Below, one piece after another: positions 62,479 to 64,000 of a stretch of DNA of 64,000 nucleotides. Made by a program: the position numbers and the translations under genes. The stretch is taken from the NCBI RefSeq assembly GCF_013410945.1, contig NZ_JACCCH010000001.1, positions 1,550,001 to 1,614,000 on the forward strand, written 5' to 3'. How positions within the stretch are numbered: position 1 is the stretch's first letter; each line of letters begins with the position of its first letter. The stretch comes from Leifsonia sp. AK011. Lineage in GTDB: Bacteria; Actinomycetota; Actinomycetes; Actinomycetales; Microbacteriaceae. The notes under the pieces are model-generated. The model was not told the origin of the DNA, searched no databases, and saw only the letters and a list, made by a program, of their open reading frames with translations.

Positions 62479-63957
62479 ATGCGCATTCTCGTGACCGGGT
62501 CGACCGGCTATATCGGCGGGCGTCTCACGCCCCGTCTCCTCGAAGCCGGCCACGAGGTGCGCGTTCTCGTGCGTGACCCCAGCAAGCTGCGCGACGTTCC
62601 GTGGGCCTCCCGCGTCGACATCGCGGCGGGGGACCTGACGGATGCCACGACCCTCGCAGCGGCGTTCGAGGGTGTCGACGTCGTCTACTACCTCGTGCAC
62701 GCGATGGGTGCACGCGGGGACTTCGAGGCGACCGAGGTCGCGTCTGCGGAGAACGCGAGCACGGCGGCGAAGGCCGCTGGAGTCTCACGCATCGTGTACC
62801 TCGGCGGGCTGCATCCCGACGTTCCACTCTCGACGCTGAGCAAGCACCTGCGCAGCCGTGCTGAGGTCGGGCAGATCCTGCTCGACTCCGGGGTGCCGAC
62901 GGCGGCGTTCCAGGCTGGGACGGTCATCGGCTCCGGGTCCGCGTCGTTCGAGATGATCCGGCACCTCACCGACGTGCTGCCGTACATGCCGGCGCCGAAG
63001 TGGGTGCGCAACTTCATCCAGCCCATCGCCGTTCGCGACGTGCTCTACTACCTCATCGAGGCGGCGAAGCTGCCGGCGAGTGTCAACCGGACGCTCGACA
63101 TCGGCGGCCCCGACGTGCTGCGGTACGGGCAGATGATGAACGGCTACGCGGTGGAAGCGGGCCTGCACCAGCGGCCCATCGCATCCCTCCCCGTGCTCAC
63201 ACCGTGGCTCGCCTCGCAGTGGGTCAACCTCGTGACCCCGATCCCGCGTCAGCTGGCCGTGCCGATCATCGCGAGCCTCCAGTACGACTGCGTGGCCAGC
63301 GAGCACGACATCGCGGAGTTCATCCCCGACCCCGAGGGTGGGCTCACGAGCTATCGGAAGGCCGTGCGCCTCGCGCTCGCAAAGGTGCGGGACGGCGAGG
63401 TGGAGACCAGTTGGCAGAACGCGACGATCGCCGGCGCACCCAGCAACCTGCTGCCGAGTGACCCGGACTGGTCGGGCCACACGGTCTACACAGATCTGCG
63501 CGAGCAGCACTCCGAGGCATCCGTTGATGATCTCTGGGATGTCGTGGAGGGCATTGGGGGCGAGAACGGCTGGTACTCGTTCCCCCTGGCCTGGGCGGTT
63601 CGCGGCTGGGCCGACAAGCTCGTGGGCGGCGTGGGTCTGCGGCGTGGCCGACGGGATGCCCGGCGCCTGAGCCCCGGCGATGCCCTCGACTTTTGGCGCG
63701 TCGAGACGATCGACCGGGGTCACACGCTGAGGCTCCGTGCCGAGATGAAGGTGCCGGGACAGGCCTGGCTCGAGATGACCACCGAGGCCGATCCGAACGG
63801 CGGTTCGATCTACCGCCAGCGCGCCGTGTTCTTCCCGTCCGGCCTGGGCGGCCGGCTCTACTGGTTCTCGATCCTCCCGTTCCATGGGGTGATCTTCAGC
63901 GGCATGGCGAACAAGATCACCGCAACGGCGGCCGCCCGATCCCGGTCGAGGAGCTAG
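62479..63957 (+). CDS. SDR-family NAD(P)-binding protein with C-terminal DUF2867
   Basis: A 492-residue two-part protein. Residues about 1-240 are an atypical short-chain dehydrogenase/epimerase domain (ILVTGSTGYIGGRLTPRLLE, VVYYLVHAMGARGDFEATE). Residues about 330-490 are DUF2867 (LDFWRVETIDRGHTLRLRAE, AWLEMTTEADP). The pair is common in actinobacteria and of unknown substrate. The ATG at 62479 has GGAGAAGG 6 nt upstream. A TTG at 62473 is possible. It is followed 3 bp after its stop by ribokinase. Before the islet arrived it would have followed the aldehyde dehydrogenase pair directly. Confidence 0.88.
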   Translation: MRILVTGSTGYIGGRLTPRLLEAGHEVRVLVRDPSKLRDVPWASRVDIAAGDLTDATTLAAAFEGVDVVYYLVHAMGARGDFEATEVASAENASTAAKAAGVSRIVYLGGLHPDVPLSTLSKHLRSRAEVGQILLDSGVPTAAFQAGTVIGSGSASFEMIRHLTDVLPYMPAPKWVRNFIQPIAVRDVLYYLIEAAKLPASVNRTLDIGGPDVLRYGQMMNGYAVEAGLHQRPIASLPVLTPWLASQWVNLVTPIPRQLAVPIIASLQYDCVASEHDIAEFIPDPEGGLTSYRKAVRLALAKVRDGEVETSWQNATIAGAPSNLLPSDPDWSGHTVYTDLREQHSEASVDDLWDVVEGIGGENGWYSFPLAWAVRGWADKLVGGVGLRRGRRDARRLSPGDALDFWRVETIDRGHTLRLRAEMKVPGQAWLEMTTEADPNGGSIYRQRAVFFPSGLGGRLYWFSILPFHGVIFSGMANKITATAAARSRSRS

Positions 63958-63960
63958 CCC

Positions 63961-64000
63961 GTGTCACGTGTGTGCGTTGTCGGAAGTGCGAACGTCGACC
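63961..64000 (+). CDS. ribokinase (PfkB family), 5' end only
   Basis: Only 13 full codons are in the window: GTG then SRVCVVGSANVD, the start of PfkB-family ribokinases (V-x-G-S-x-N-x-D). GAGGAG at 63948-63953 lies 7 nt upstream. A pentose kinase fits the deoC gene upstream: both feed pentose phosphates into central metabolism. The identification rests on the short N-terminus only. Confidence 0.7.
   Translation, partial: MSRVCVVGSANVD

Noticed and set aside
1-64000. tRNA, rRNA, CRISPR or prophage genes
   Set aside because: No cloverleaf-like gap, no spaced short repeat array and no phage structural gene was found. All gaps are under 300 bp.

Overview
The window is about two-thirds G+C, nearly saturated with genes, uses many GTG starts and is full of ATGA, GTGA and TAATG overlaps. 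Gene content and order (dxr - site-2 protease - ispG - proS, nusA - ylxR - infB - rbfA, truB - ribF) point to a high-GC Gram-positive actinobacterium. The 89-residue YlxR, the form of the IF2 N-terminus and the neighbouring genes fit Microbacteriaceae best, but that family assignment is an inference. I see no tRNA, rRNA, CRISPR array, transposase or integrase.

Positions 1-3345 and 21153-32278 hold an amine and amino-acid catabolism region: a class III aminotransferase (cut by the left edge), an Lrp-type regulator, an aminobutyraldehyde-type dehydrogenase, alanine dehydrogenase, a polyamine-type ABC transporter (potD-A-B-C order), a second class III aminotransferase, GABA aminotransferase and an asparaginase-II protein. 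Together they suggest uptake of putrescine or spermidine and conversion through GABA toward central metabolism.

Between these two parts lies a run of nine co-oriented genes (3381-21147): FHA protein, PP2C phosphatase, membrane Ser/Thr kinase, a 1,959-residue membrane-anchored protein with Ig-like and FN3 repeats, MoxR ATPase, DUF58 protein, a TgpA-like membrane protein whose transglutaminase site has lost Cys and His, a double zinc-ribbon/FHA protein and a large FtsK/EccC-like ATPase. Short Asp/Glu-rich threonine motifs recur in four of the proteins. This looks like one phospho-signalled cell-envelope machine and is the best candidate for an undescribed system here.

Positions 32324-44561 carry OsmC, an FKBP lipoprotein, MEP-pathway genes (dxr, ispG) around a site-2 protease, proS, a metallopeptidase-like lipoprotein, nusA, then a divergent NitR-like regulator/nitrilase pair wedged between nusA and ylxR. 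Positions 44657-57354 contain infB, rbfA, truB and ribF, with the 8-oxoguanine repair genes (a MutM-family glycosylase and MutY) and several small genes between rbfA and truB.

Positions 57422-64000 carry deoC, an aldehyde dehydrogenase, a cysteine-free aldehyde dehydrogenase half-protein, a Fic-family protein, an SDR/DUF2867 protein and the first codons of a ribokinase. The Fic gene sits on a 1.7-kb islet bounded by a 14-bp direct repeat. The host gene's last codons are present at both ends, as after integration into the 3' end of a gene.
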